37,394 nt of DNA from contig NZ_BAUA01000079.1 in the NCBI RefSeq assembly GCF_000710915.1, positions 1 to 37,394 of the forward strand, given 5' to 3'. The DNA comes from Nocardia brasiliensis IFM 10847. Lineage in GTDB: Bacteria; Actinomycetota; Actinomycetes; Mycobacteriales; Mycobacteriaceae. Positions 9,887 to 16,268 of this stretch are shown here, one piece after another. Within the stretch, counting starts at the first letter, position 1. Each line of letters begins with the position of its first letter. A program made the translations under genes and the position numbers. The notes under the pieces are model-generated. The model ran no database searches, was not told the origin of the DNA, and saw nothing but the letters and a program-made list of their open reading frames with translations.

Positions 9887-9982
9887 CTAGTCGGAGATCT
9901 CGGTGAGCGGGTACAGCATGGTGCCCCACCCACCGAATAGTAGGTGCTGCACCGCAGCGAAGATCATCGCCGGAAAAGCCAT
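9887..9982 (-). CDS. Small 31-residue hydrophobic protein upstream of DUF4185 gene
   Basis: An ATG at 9982 with GAGGGAG about 10 bases upstream opens a 31-residue frame. The protein starts MAFPAMIFAAVQHLLFGGWG and ends with an acidic tail (LTEISD). It is mostly hydrophobic with one Gly-Gly-Trp-Gly turn, so a membrane-associated peptide is plausible. It ends 15 bases before the DUF4185 ATG, which has no ribosome site of its own; that makes it a candidate coupled gene or leader peptide. I do not recognise a family. Confidence 0.45.
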   Translation of the reverse strand: MAFPAMIFAAVQHLLFGGWGTMLYPLTEISD

Positions 9983-10142
9983 ATCGCGTTGACTCCCTCT
10001 CGAACTCGTTGACACATTGCCGAATCGGGGCGAAGCGAAATCAACGTACCGGACCGCCGCGCCGCAATGCCGGACCTCGCGATCGAAATTATTTGTGGCG
10101 AAATAGCGGAACCGATTGCCGGTGGCGTGCGTCCAACCAAAT

Positions 10143-10721
10143 ATGGACGAGATCGAGTACGTCTTCGGTACCGGCGCCGGCCCACCGCACGTCTGGACCA
10201 GCGCGGCAGATCTGTCACTGGCGAGTCCGGGTGACGCCCTGCGGCTCGACTTCGACGGCGACGGACTGACCGACGACGCCATGTGGGACAGCGCCGGTCT
10301 CGGTATCGCCGATGTGGCGGCCCTGGACCTGGACGACGACGGCGTGCTCGACCACTTCTATACCGACCCCACCGGTCTGGGCACCTGGAACCACCACGTC
10401 ACCGGCACCTCGGCCGACGCGGTCGCCGAGCCGCTCGACTGGATCCACCGCACCGAGGGGTTCGCGAGCGAGGGGCCGCAGGCACCGGACTCGGATGTCG
10501 CCCAGCAGGATTCGGCCGTCGTCCCCTGTGTCGTGGAGCCACCCTTCGAGTCCATGCGCCCGGCCGCCTATCATCCGCCTGCCATCCACACCGAGGTGAA
10601 ACCGCCGGGTACCGCCCCGGACAACCTGCCGCACACCGATCACACGGATCTGCCCGACTATCTGACCCAGTGGGCGAATCGCACCGGAGGTGATCCCGGC
10701 CGAGCACCCACCATTGCCTGA
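10143..10721 (+). CDS. DUF6802 family protein
   Basis: A 192-residue acidic protein. Residues about 25-75 carry the family hallmark: Asp-rich calcium-site-like repeats (LDFDGDGLTDDAMWD, ALDLDDDGVLDHFYTD) followed by GLGTWNH. The rest is low-complexity Pro/Asp/His sequence ending at ...RAPTIA. There is no signal peptide. I chose the ATG at 10143 (MDEIEYVFG); a TTG at 10116 and a GTG at 10122 are in frame and cannot be ruled out because no start has a good ribosome site. The repeats resemble dockerin/thrombospondin-type calcium loops. Function is unknown. It is convergent with the MFS gene, four bases apart. Confidence 0.78.
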   Translation: MDEIEYVFGTGAGPPHVWTSAADLSLASPGDALRLDFDGDGLTDDAMWDSAGLGIADVAALDLDDDGVLDHFYTDPTGLGTWNHHVTGTSADAVAEPLDWIHRTEGFASEGPQAPDSDVAQQDSAVVPCVVEPPFESMRPAAYHPPAIHTEVKPPGTAPDNLPHTDHTDLPDYLTQWANRTGGDPGRAPTIA

Positions 10722-10725
10722 AGCG

Positions 10726-12126
10726 TCATGAATTCCGCGGTGTTTCGGTAATTCCCGCGTAACGGGTCAACCGAGCGGGCTCGGTCCGTCGCCGGGTATT
10801 CACCAAGATCGCGACAATACCCGCGCAATAGATTCCGGCGCCGGCCACAATCACCGGCAGGGAGCGTCCGTCGTCCGGAATAACCGCGGCCGCAGCGGCG
10901 ATCGCGACGATGAACGCGATATTGAATACGGTGTCCTGCAACGCGAACACCTGACCGCGCCGCGCATCATCGATGTCTATCTGCATCGTCGCGTCGCCGG
11001 CCAGCTTGATCGTCTGCCCGGCCAGGCCGAACAGGAACGCACCGACCAGCAGCAGCCGGTGCGCATGCTGGGCCGCCGTTCCGGCCTCGGCGATGGCGAT
11101 CGGGGTGACCAGCGCCAGCTGCACCGCGGTCGCGCAGATCAGCCCCAGCACGACCGTGCGCGGCCGCCCCAGTCGTGGAATCAGCAGCGGCGCGACCACC
11201 GCAGCGGCCAGCATGCCCGCCGCCGTCGCGGCGATAGCCACGCCGAAGCCGAGCAGGCCGTTGCTCAACCCCGAGCCCGCGGCGGGCGTCTGCCGCAGCA
11301 CCAGCACCATGATCAAGGTGTTGGTGCCGAACACGATTCGGTGCGTGCCGATGCCCAGCATCGCCGTCGTGACCTGCTTCGACTCCCACACCGCCGACGC
11401 GCCCGTGCGTAAACCGGTGAGGATGGCGTGTACGGCACTGTCGTGCTTCGCCGCGACGCTGGGTTCCGGTCCGAGCACCCGCGGCGCGAACCCGGTTGCC
11501 AGCAGCGCGCTGAGCACCGACCCGATCCCGCTGATCGCCACCGCGACCGCCGACCCGAAATCGCCCGCCCCGATCAGCCCGATCACCGCGACCGAGGTGG
11601 CCGCGCCGAGCGCCGCGCACCCCGACGCCACCGTGGCGAGCACCGAATTCATCGGCACCAGCCATTCCTGCGCGAGCACCCGCGGCAGGGCCGCCGACAC
11701 GCCCGACTGCACGAACCGGCTGATGCCCACCACCGCCAAGGCCAGCAACAGCAGCGGCGTCTCCCCGATGCCGGCGAGCAGGCCCGCGCACACCACCCCG
11801 ATCAACACCGCGCGCAGCACGTTCGCGACCAGCAGCACCGCCCGCCGATCCCAGCGATCCAGCAGCGCGCCCGCGTACGGTCCGATGAGCGAATAAGGCA
11901 GCAGCAGCACCGTGAAACCGGCCGCGATGGCCAACGGGTCGGTCTGGCGTTCGGGATTGAACAGGATCGCGCCGGACAGCGCCGCCTGGAACATGCCCTC
12001 GCCGAACTGCCCGGCGAAGCGCACCACCGCGAGCCGCAGCACGCCCGGGCTCTCGCGCAGTGCGACCCGCAGCGGGAGCGGCCGCTCGGGCGCGGGTGTG
12101 GAACTCTCGGAGCGACCAGTGGGCAC
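10726..12126 (-). CDS. MFS transporter
   Basis: A 466-residue membrane protein with about 12 hydrophobic helices. The MFS signature appears after helix 2 as GALLDRWDRRAVLL (about residues 85-98), and the second half repeats the arrangement less clearly. It resembles drug/metabolite exporters of the MFS_3-like type; no substrate can be read from sequence. The N-terminus before the first helix is about 40 residues. It starts 9 bases after the stop of the upstream Nudix gene on the same strand, so the two form a likely operon; a Nudix enzyme paired with an exporter is not a standard functional unit that I recognise. Confidence 0.88.
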   Translation of the reverse strand: MPTGRSESSTPAPERPLPLRVALRESPGVLRLAVVRFAGQFGEGMFQAALSGAILFNPERQTDPLAIAAGFTVLLLPYSLIGPYAGALLDRWDRRAVLLVANVLRAVLIGVVCAGLLAGIGETPLLLLALAVVGISRFVQSGVSAALPRVLAQEWLVPMNSVLATVASGCAALGAATSVAVIGLIGAGDFGSAVAVAISGIGSVLSALLATGFAPRVLGPEPSVAAKHDSAVHAILTGLRTGASAVWESKQVTTAMLGIGTHRIVFGTNTLIMVLVLRQTPAAGSGLSNGLLGFGVAIAATAAGMLAAAVVAPLLIPRLGRPRTVVLGLICATAVQLALVTPIAIAEAGTAAQHAHRLLLVGAFLFGLAGQTIKLAGDATMQIDIDDARRGQVFALQDTVFNIAFIVAIAAAAAVIPDDGRSLPVIVAGAGIYCAGIVAILVNTRRRTEPARLTRYAGITETPRNS

Positions 12127-12135
12127 GCCGCGAGG

Positions 12136-12651
12136 TTAGTTGGTCGGGCCGTGCCGCGCCGAATCAGCGCGAAGTGCCTGCTCGGCGCGAGGCTGGCCGC
12201 TGACCAGAGCGCTCACCGCGGCCCGCATGTCGGGCGCCATCGGCAGTTGCGCGAGCACCTCGGCGTCGATCCAGGCGAACGCGTCGTGCTCGCCGGGGGC
12301 CAGCGCCACCTCTCCCGGCTCGGCCGTGACGACGAAGCTGTACTTGCGCACTCTGGACTTCGTTCTGGTCGCGTAGTCGAATCCGCCGAGGAAGTCGGTG
12401 ATCACCCTGGCCCGCAGGCCGGTCTCCTCGAACAGTTCCCGGTGCACGCACTCGGCGAAGGTCTCGCCGGATTCCACACCGCCGCCGGGCAGTTCGTACA
12501 TGCCGCCGTGGTAGTCGTCGGGCACTCGGCGCACCACCAGGAGTTTGCCGTCGCGGAACACCGCGACCCCGACGACGAAATGTGCGATGCCGTCGCGGTG
12601 GGCCTGCTCGCGGAGCCGGCGCTCGAGGTTCGCGAGCGTCTCGGGTCGCAT
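12136..12651 (-). CDS. Nudix hydrolase
   Basis: A 171-residue Nudix protein. The box is complete at about residues 57-79 (Gx5Ex7RELFEETGL), preceded by MYELPGGG. An in-frame ATG at 12687 exists, but the ATG at 12651 has GGAGG ten bases upstream, so I use it. Substrate specificity is open; the fold resembles 8-oxo-dGTPase/ADP-ribose-pyrophosphatase types. The first gene of a likely two-gene unit with the MFS transporter, and divergent from pirin, with about 245 bp between the start codons. Confidence 0.88.
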   Translation of the reverse strand: MRPETLANLERRLREQAHRDGIAHFVVGVAVFRDGKLLVVRRVPDDYHGGMYELPGGGVESGETFAECVHRELFEETGLRARVITDFLGGFDYATRTKSRVRKYSFVVTAEPGEVALAPGEHDAFAWIDAEVLAQLPMAPDMRAAVSALVSGQPRAEQALRADSARHGPTN

Positions 12652-12896
12652 CTCGCCGTCACCTCCGGTTTCGTTGCGGCACATCATGTTACGAATCCGG
12701 CCCGGAAACGGCAGGCCGCGGTGGGTGCGCCGGACGCCGCTCGCGCGGACCGGTCGGTTCTGCTCGCCTGGCGTTCACCCGCTGGTCGCTCGCGTAAAAT
12801 GCCGAGTGCAGGACAATTTACTAGGAATGTGGAGTACCGCCACGGAAGTGCTCCTACCCTGAAAGGTGATCGGTGCACGGGCCCGAGAGGAGGACC

Positions 12897-13673
12897 ATGA
12901 TGTCCACACTCACGACACCACACATCGACGTCCATCGAGCAGGCGACCGCATGAAGACGCGGGTTTCCTGGTTGGATTCGAAGCACTCCTTCTCGTTCGG
13001 TGAGCACTACGATCCCGACAACACCCATCACGGCCTGCTGCTCGTCAACAACGAAGACGTGGTCTCGCCGGGTCAGGGCTTCGACACCCACCCGCATCGG
13101 GACATGGAGATCGTCACGTGGGTGCTCGGCGGCAGTCTGGTGCACCAGGATTCGCTCGGGCACAGCGGTGTCATCTACCCCGGTCTCGCGCAGCGGATGA
13201 GCGCGGGCACCGGCATCCTGCACTCGGAGAAGAACGACTCGTGGCGGCTCGACGGTGCCGAACACGACGAGCCGGTGCATTTCGTCCAGATGTGGGTGGT
13301 GCCGGACGAGCCGGGCTTGACTCCGGGGTATCAGCAGCTCGAGATCGATGACGCGCTGGCCGGCGGCGGCCTGGTGACGGTGGCGGCGGGTCTGCCGCGG
13401 TATCGGGACCGCACCGCGATCGCCATCAACAGCAGTCATGCGGCGCTGCACGTGGCTCGGATGTCCGGCGACGCCGAGCAGGCGATCGACCTGCCCGACG
13501 CGCCGTATCTGCACGTGTTCGTCGCGCGCGGCGAGGTGGACATGGAGGGCGTCGGCACCCTGGACGAGGGCGACGCGGTCCGGCTGACTCGCACCGGTGG
13601 GCAGCGCGTGCGCGCCCGGCGGCCCTCGGAAATTCTGGTGTGGGAGATGCACGCCCGGTTGGGGGCGCAGTAG
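12897..13673 (+). CDS. Pirin family cupin
   Basis: A 258-residue pirin-like bicupin. The N-terminal cupin has the metal ligands His65 and His67 (THPHRDME) and His109 and Glu111 (GILHSE), all four iron ligands of pirins. The C-terminal cupin (about 150-255) is present with no clear ligand set. Homologues include quercetin-2,3-dioxygenase-active and redox-sensing proteins; which applies here is unknown. The ATG at 12897 follows GAGAGGAGG; a longer frame from GTG 12873 would swallow this ribosome site. A -10-like TAAAAT lies at 12795-12800 in the divergent gap, without a convincing -35. Confidence 0.9.
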   Translation: MMSTLTTPHIDVHRAGDRMKTRVSWLDSKHSFSFGEHYDPDNTHHGLLLVNNEDVVSPGQGFDTHPHRDMEIVTWVLGGSLVHQDSLGHSGVIYPGLAQRMSAGTGILHSEKNDSWRLDGAEHDEPVHFVQMWVVPDEPGLTPGYQQLEIDDALAGGGLVTVAAGLPRYRDRTAIAINSSHAALHVARMSGDAEQAIDLPDAPYLHVFVARGEVDMEGVGTLDEGDAVRLTRTGGQRVRARRPSEILVWEMHARLGAQ

Positions 13674-13808
13674 GCGCGGTGCCCCGGGCGTGCGCGGTGC
13701 GCGGGCCGACATCTGTCCGGCTGTGGTCGATATGCCCGACTTTATTAACATCCGCCCGTAGCGTGGGCGATCAGTAGGCGATCCCTGCGCACCCCGGAGA
13801 GGAAATCC

Positions 13809-14294
13809 ATGTCGCAATACCCGCCTCCAGGCCAATATCCCCCACCTCCCGGATACCCGCCGCCGGGGCAGCAACCCGGGCAGTACTGGCAGGAATCGCC
13901 GAAGGGCAAGGGCCTCGCGATCACCGCGCTGGTGCTCGGCATTCTCGCGCTGCTCACCTGCTGGACCGTGATCGGCGGCTTCCTGTTCGGCGTCTTCGCG
14001 CTCATCTTCGGCATCATCGCGGTGGTCAAGGCACGCTCGGGTCGCGCGGGCGGCACGGGCATGGCCATCAGCGGCCTGGTGCTCGGCATCTTCGGCATGA
14101 TCATCGCGGGCGTGCTCGCCGTCGTCGGCTACAGCTTCTTCGTCGACTCCGGTGGCAAGGACTTCATCGACTGCGTCAGCAAGGCGGGCAACGACCAGGC
14201 CAAGCTCGACCAGTGCGAGCGGGACTGGAACCAGAATCTCGAGGACCGGTTCAGCATCACGCTGACTCCGCCGCCCGCGCCCACACCGCGCTAG
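13809..14294 (+). CDS. DUF4190 domain membrane protein
   Basis: A 161-residue protein. A Pro/Tyr/Gly-rich cytoplasmic head (MSQYPPPGQYPPPPGYPPPG) is followed by two long membrane helices (about 36-66 and 80-112) typical of DUF4190, then a C-terminal part with two Cys (FIDCVSK, LDQCERD) that could form a disulfide outside the membrane. GGAGAGG lies before the ATG, and a TANNNT box (TAGCGT, 13757-13762) may be its -10. Such proteins are common in actinobacteria; function is unknown. It is convergent with the next gene, six bases apart. Confidence 0.82.
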   Translation: MSQYPPPGQYPPPPGYPPPGQQPGQYWQESPKGKGLAITALVLGILALLTCWTVIGGFLFGVFALIFGIIAVVKARSGRAGGTGMAISGLVLGIFGMIIAGVLAVVGYSFFVDSGGKDFIDCVSKAGNDQAKLDQCERDWNQNLEDRFSITLTPPPAPTPR

Positions 14295-14300
14295 GCCCGG

Positions 14301-14804
14301 CTAAGCGCCGCTCGCGCACGCGCGGGTAGCGGCCAGCACCTCGCCCATCTCGCGGCGAAAGTCGTGCTCGGGCGGCGCGATCCAGTTGCGGTAGCCGGTG
14401 TGTTCGTCGGTGGGCGAAGGCAGCACGACGTGGCTGCCCGGCAGCGCGACGGACGCGCAGACCCGGAACAGGTCGGCGAACAGCGTCGTGTCGAGGTAGG
14501 AGTTGTCGGTCGGGCCAGTCAGGAAGGTCCAGCGCGACGAGCGCGGATGCGCGATGATCGGCCCAGGCCGCGACTCGGCCGTCGTCTCGGTGAGCCGCGT
14601 CCGTACCCGCTGACCGAGCGCGGCGGGCATGACCACCGCGCCGACCGCGCCCACCTCGAGCATGATGCGGCCCAGCGCCGGGTCGACGATGCCGTAGAGG
14701 CCGTGGTCCTTGCGGTAGCTGCGGCAGCGGGCGAGCGCATCCTGAATCGCGGTGTAGTCCGGGACGCCCGGATGACCGTCGGATTCGGTGCGGGACAAAC
14801 TCAT
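14301..14804 (-). CDS. Small PrimPol-N-like protein (unknown function)
   Basis: A 167-residue soluble protein starting MSLSRTESDGHPG; ATG 14804 has AGGCAGG upstream, and a longer in-frame reading (to 14903) would run through the promoter. The segments VVMPAALGQRVRTRL, RWTFLTGP and LPGSHVVLPSP recall the small actinobacterial proteins annotated as bifunctional DNA primase/polymerase N-terminal-like, which often sit near DUF5753/DUF397 genes. No catalytic acidic pair is obvious, so I would not assign polymerase activity. It is divergent from the XRE regulator, and its -35 lies inside the palindrome at 14883-14903, so it is a likely target. Confidence 0.68.
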   Translation of the reverse strand: MSLSRTESDGHPGVPDYTAIQDALARCRSYRKDHGLYGIVDPALGRIMLEVGAVGAVVMPAALGQRVRTRLTETTAESRPGPIIAHPRSSRWTFLTGPTDNSYLDTTLFADLFRVCASVALPGSHVVLPSPTDEHTGYRNWIAPPEHDFRREMGEVLAATRACASGA

Positions 14805-14867
14805 GACGAACCTGCCTCGATGCGGGTGGATCGTGTGAAGTGGGAGTGAATCGACCGCTGAGACCCG

Positions 14868-14896
14868 ACCATAGTGCGGTACGTCACTATTGACAA
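14868..14896 (-). promoter_or_regulatory. Promoter of the 14301-14804 gene
   Basis: On the minus strand TTGTCA (14896-14891) and TATGGT (14873-14868) are separated by exactly 17 bases. This is the best sigma70-type pair in the window. Transcription would start near 14860, giving a leader of about 55 bases. The -35 is inside the palindromic operator. Confidence 0.62.
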
Positions 14897-14903
14897 TAGT
14901 CAC
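14883..14903. promoter_or_regulatory. 21-bp palindromic operator
   Basis: GTCACTATTG-A-CAATAGTCAC: nine of ten base pairs match across a one-base centre (14893), with a perfect inner 7+7 core. It overlaps the -35 of the minus-strand promoter and lies 37 bases before the XRE start. Placement suggests binding by the adjacent XRE/DUF5753 regulator and autoregulation; that is inference. Confidence 0.65.
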
Positions 14904-14925
14904 ACGCCGGTGCCGTGCCCGCGCG

Positions 14926-14931
14926 TACGAT
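14926..14931 (+). promoter_or_regulatory. -10 box for XRE regulator
   Basis: TACGAT fits TANNNT and ends 8 bases before the ATG at 14940, implying a leaderless transcript. There is no ribosome site in front of the ATG. The palindrome lies about 25-45 bases upstream of this box. Confidence 0.5.
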
Positions 14932-14939
14932 CGCCTGTC

Positions 14940-15791
14940 ATGGCACCCGTCTCGCCTACCGTTGCCCGCTGGGAACTGGTGTTGCGACTGCGGGAGCTGC
15001 GCGAACTACGCGGGTTCGACTCGGCGGGCTTCGCCAAGCGGGTCGGCTTCACCCCCGCCAATTGGTCGCATGTGGAAAAGGGCAGACGGGTACTGACCAC
15101 CAACACCATCGGCCCGGTGCTCGAACTGCTCGAGGTCGAGGCCGAGGAGCGGGCCGAGCTGCTCGCCCTGCTCGACGCGAGCAAGCAGCGCGGGTGGTGG
15201 GCCAGGTCGTCCGCGCTGATCGGCCCCGAACTACAGCGGCTGTACGGCATGGAGTTCGGCGCGCAGAGCATTCGCAGCTACGACAGCCTGGTGGTGCCGG
15301 GCCTGCTGCAGACCGAGGACTACGCGCGCGCCCTGATCAGCGCCGACGTGATGATCCGTCCGGTGCAGGTGGAACAGCTGGTCTCGATCCGGATGCGCAG
15401 ACAGGAACGACTGCGCGGCGCCGAACCGGTCGAACTCACCGCCGTGATCGGCGAGGGCACCCTGCTGCAGCAGACCGGCGGACCCGAGGTCTTGCGCGGG
15501 CAGCTGACCCATCTGGCCGAGTTGATCGATGAGCTCGACACCGTCGAGGTGCGGGTGATCCCGTTCGCCGCCACCGCGGGCGCGGTGCTCGGCGGGTCCA
15601 GTTTCCATCTGGTCGACTTCGCGGGCGAGCAGTTGCCGACCTTCGGCTGGGCGGAGAGCGCGGTGTTCGGCGGGGCGGTCGACGACCCGGATCTGGTGCG
15701 CGATCTCAGCTTCGCTTACGTTCGCGCACAAGAACAATCGCTGGACCGTGACGAGTCATCGACCCTGATCAGAGCCTATGCCGGAGTGTAA
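14940..15791 (+). CDS. XRE-family regulator with DUF5753 domain
   Basis: A 283-residue transcription regulator. The N-terminal helix-turn-helix (about 12-66, with GFDSAGFAKRVGFTPANWS as the DNA-reading part) is followed by DUF5753 (about 95-275), recognisable from SYDSLVVPGLLQTEDYARALI and the end ELPTFGWAE-like segment. This is the WhiJ-type architecture widespread in filamentous actinobacteria, where these regulators are paired with small DUF397 proteins, as here. The DUF397 gene overlaps or follows closely. The start is the ATG at 14940; upstream GTG 14874 would place the operator inside the gene. Developmental or stress role is inferred from the family; the target is likely the divergent gene. 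Confidence 0.9.
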   Translation: MAPVSPTVARWELVLRLRELRELRGFDSAGFAKRVGFTPANWSHVEKGRRVLTTNTIGPVLELLEVEAEERAELLALLDASKQRGWWARSSALIGPELQRLYGMEFGAQSIRSYDSLVVPGLLQTEDYARALISADVMIRPVQVEQLVSIRMRRQERLRGAEPVELTAVIGEGTLLQQTGGPEVLRGQLTHLAELIDELDTVEVRVIPFAATAGAVLGGSSFHLVDFAGEQLPTFGWAESAVFGGAVDDPDLVRDLSFAYVRAQEQSLDRDESSTLIRAYAGV

Positions 15792-15801
15792 AATCCTGCC
15801 C

Positions 15802-16182
15802 ATGGCCACCACCCCTACCCACCGGTCAGTTTCCACCGGCTGGTTCACTTCGACCCGGTCCAACAACGGCAACCAGTGTGTCGAGGTCCGTTTCGATGGT
15901 GCTGCGGTGCTCGTCCGGGACAGCAAATACCGTCGCGATCCGGCCAACCACCCCGCCGACGAGCCCGTCATCACCGTCACGGCACCCGAATGGACCGTGT
16001 TCCTCGACAGCCTGCGGACCGGCCGGCGAACCGACGGCACCCTGATCACCGCCACCACCGCCGAGGGACACACCACGTTGCGCCACGGCGACACCGTTCT
16101 CAGCTACACCCCCGCCGAGTGGGAGGCCTTCCTGCTCGGGGCGCACGACGGCGAATTCGACCGCGTCGCGCAGACCGTCTGA
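15802..16182 (+). CDS. DUF397 protein, apparently two repeats
   Basis: A 126-residue protein. The first part (about 8-75) is a DUF397 domain with WFTSTRSNNGNQCVEVRF, VLVRDSK and EWTVFLDSL. The second (about 80-120) looks like another DUF397 tail, ending TPAEWEAFLLGAHDGEFD, so the protein seems to be a tandem or extended form; typical DUF397 proteins are 60-80 residues. It is the BldB-like partner usually encoded with DUF5753 regulators. An alternative ATG at 15778 would overlap the XRE gene by 14 bases; GGAG at 15783 favours 15802 weakly. It is cotranscribed with the XRE gene. Confidence 0.82.
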   Translation: MATTPTHRSVSTGWFTSTRSNNGNQCVEVRFDGAAVLVRDSKYRRDPANHPADEPVITVTAPEWTVFLDSLRTGRRTDGTLITATTAEGHTTLRHGDTVLSYTPAEWEAFLLGAHDGEFDRVAQTV

Positions 16183-16255
16183 CCGCAGCCACCCGCACCC
16201 CCCGGCCCGCCGTGGCCGGGGGCCGACTCCGACCTGCGCACCGCCCGTCCGTGGG

Positions 16256-16261
16256 CATACT
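16256..16261 (+). promoter_or_regulatory. -10 box for leaderless zmp1 transcript
   Basis: CATACT keeps the conserved A2 and T6 of the -10 and is followed after 7 bases by the GTG at 16269. There is no ribosome site, so the transcript is likely leaderless. Confidence 0.5.
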
Positions 16262-16268
16262 GGATAGC

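Noticed and set aside
14893..14931. TTGACA at 14890-14895 as -35 for the TACGAT -10 of the XRE gene
   Set aside because: Spacing is 30 bases, too long for a working pair.
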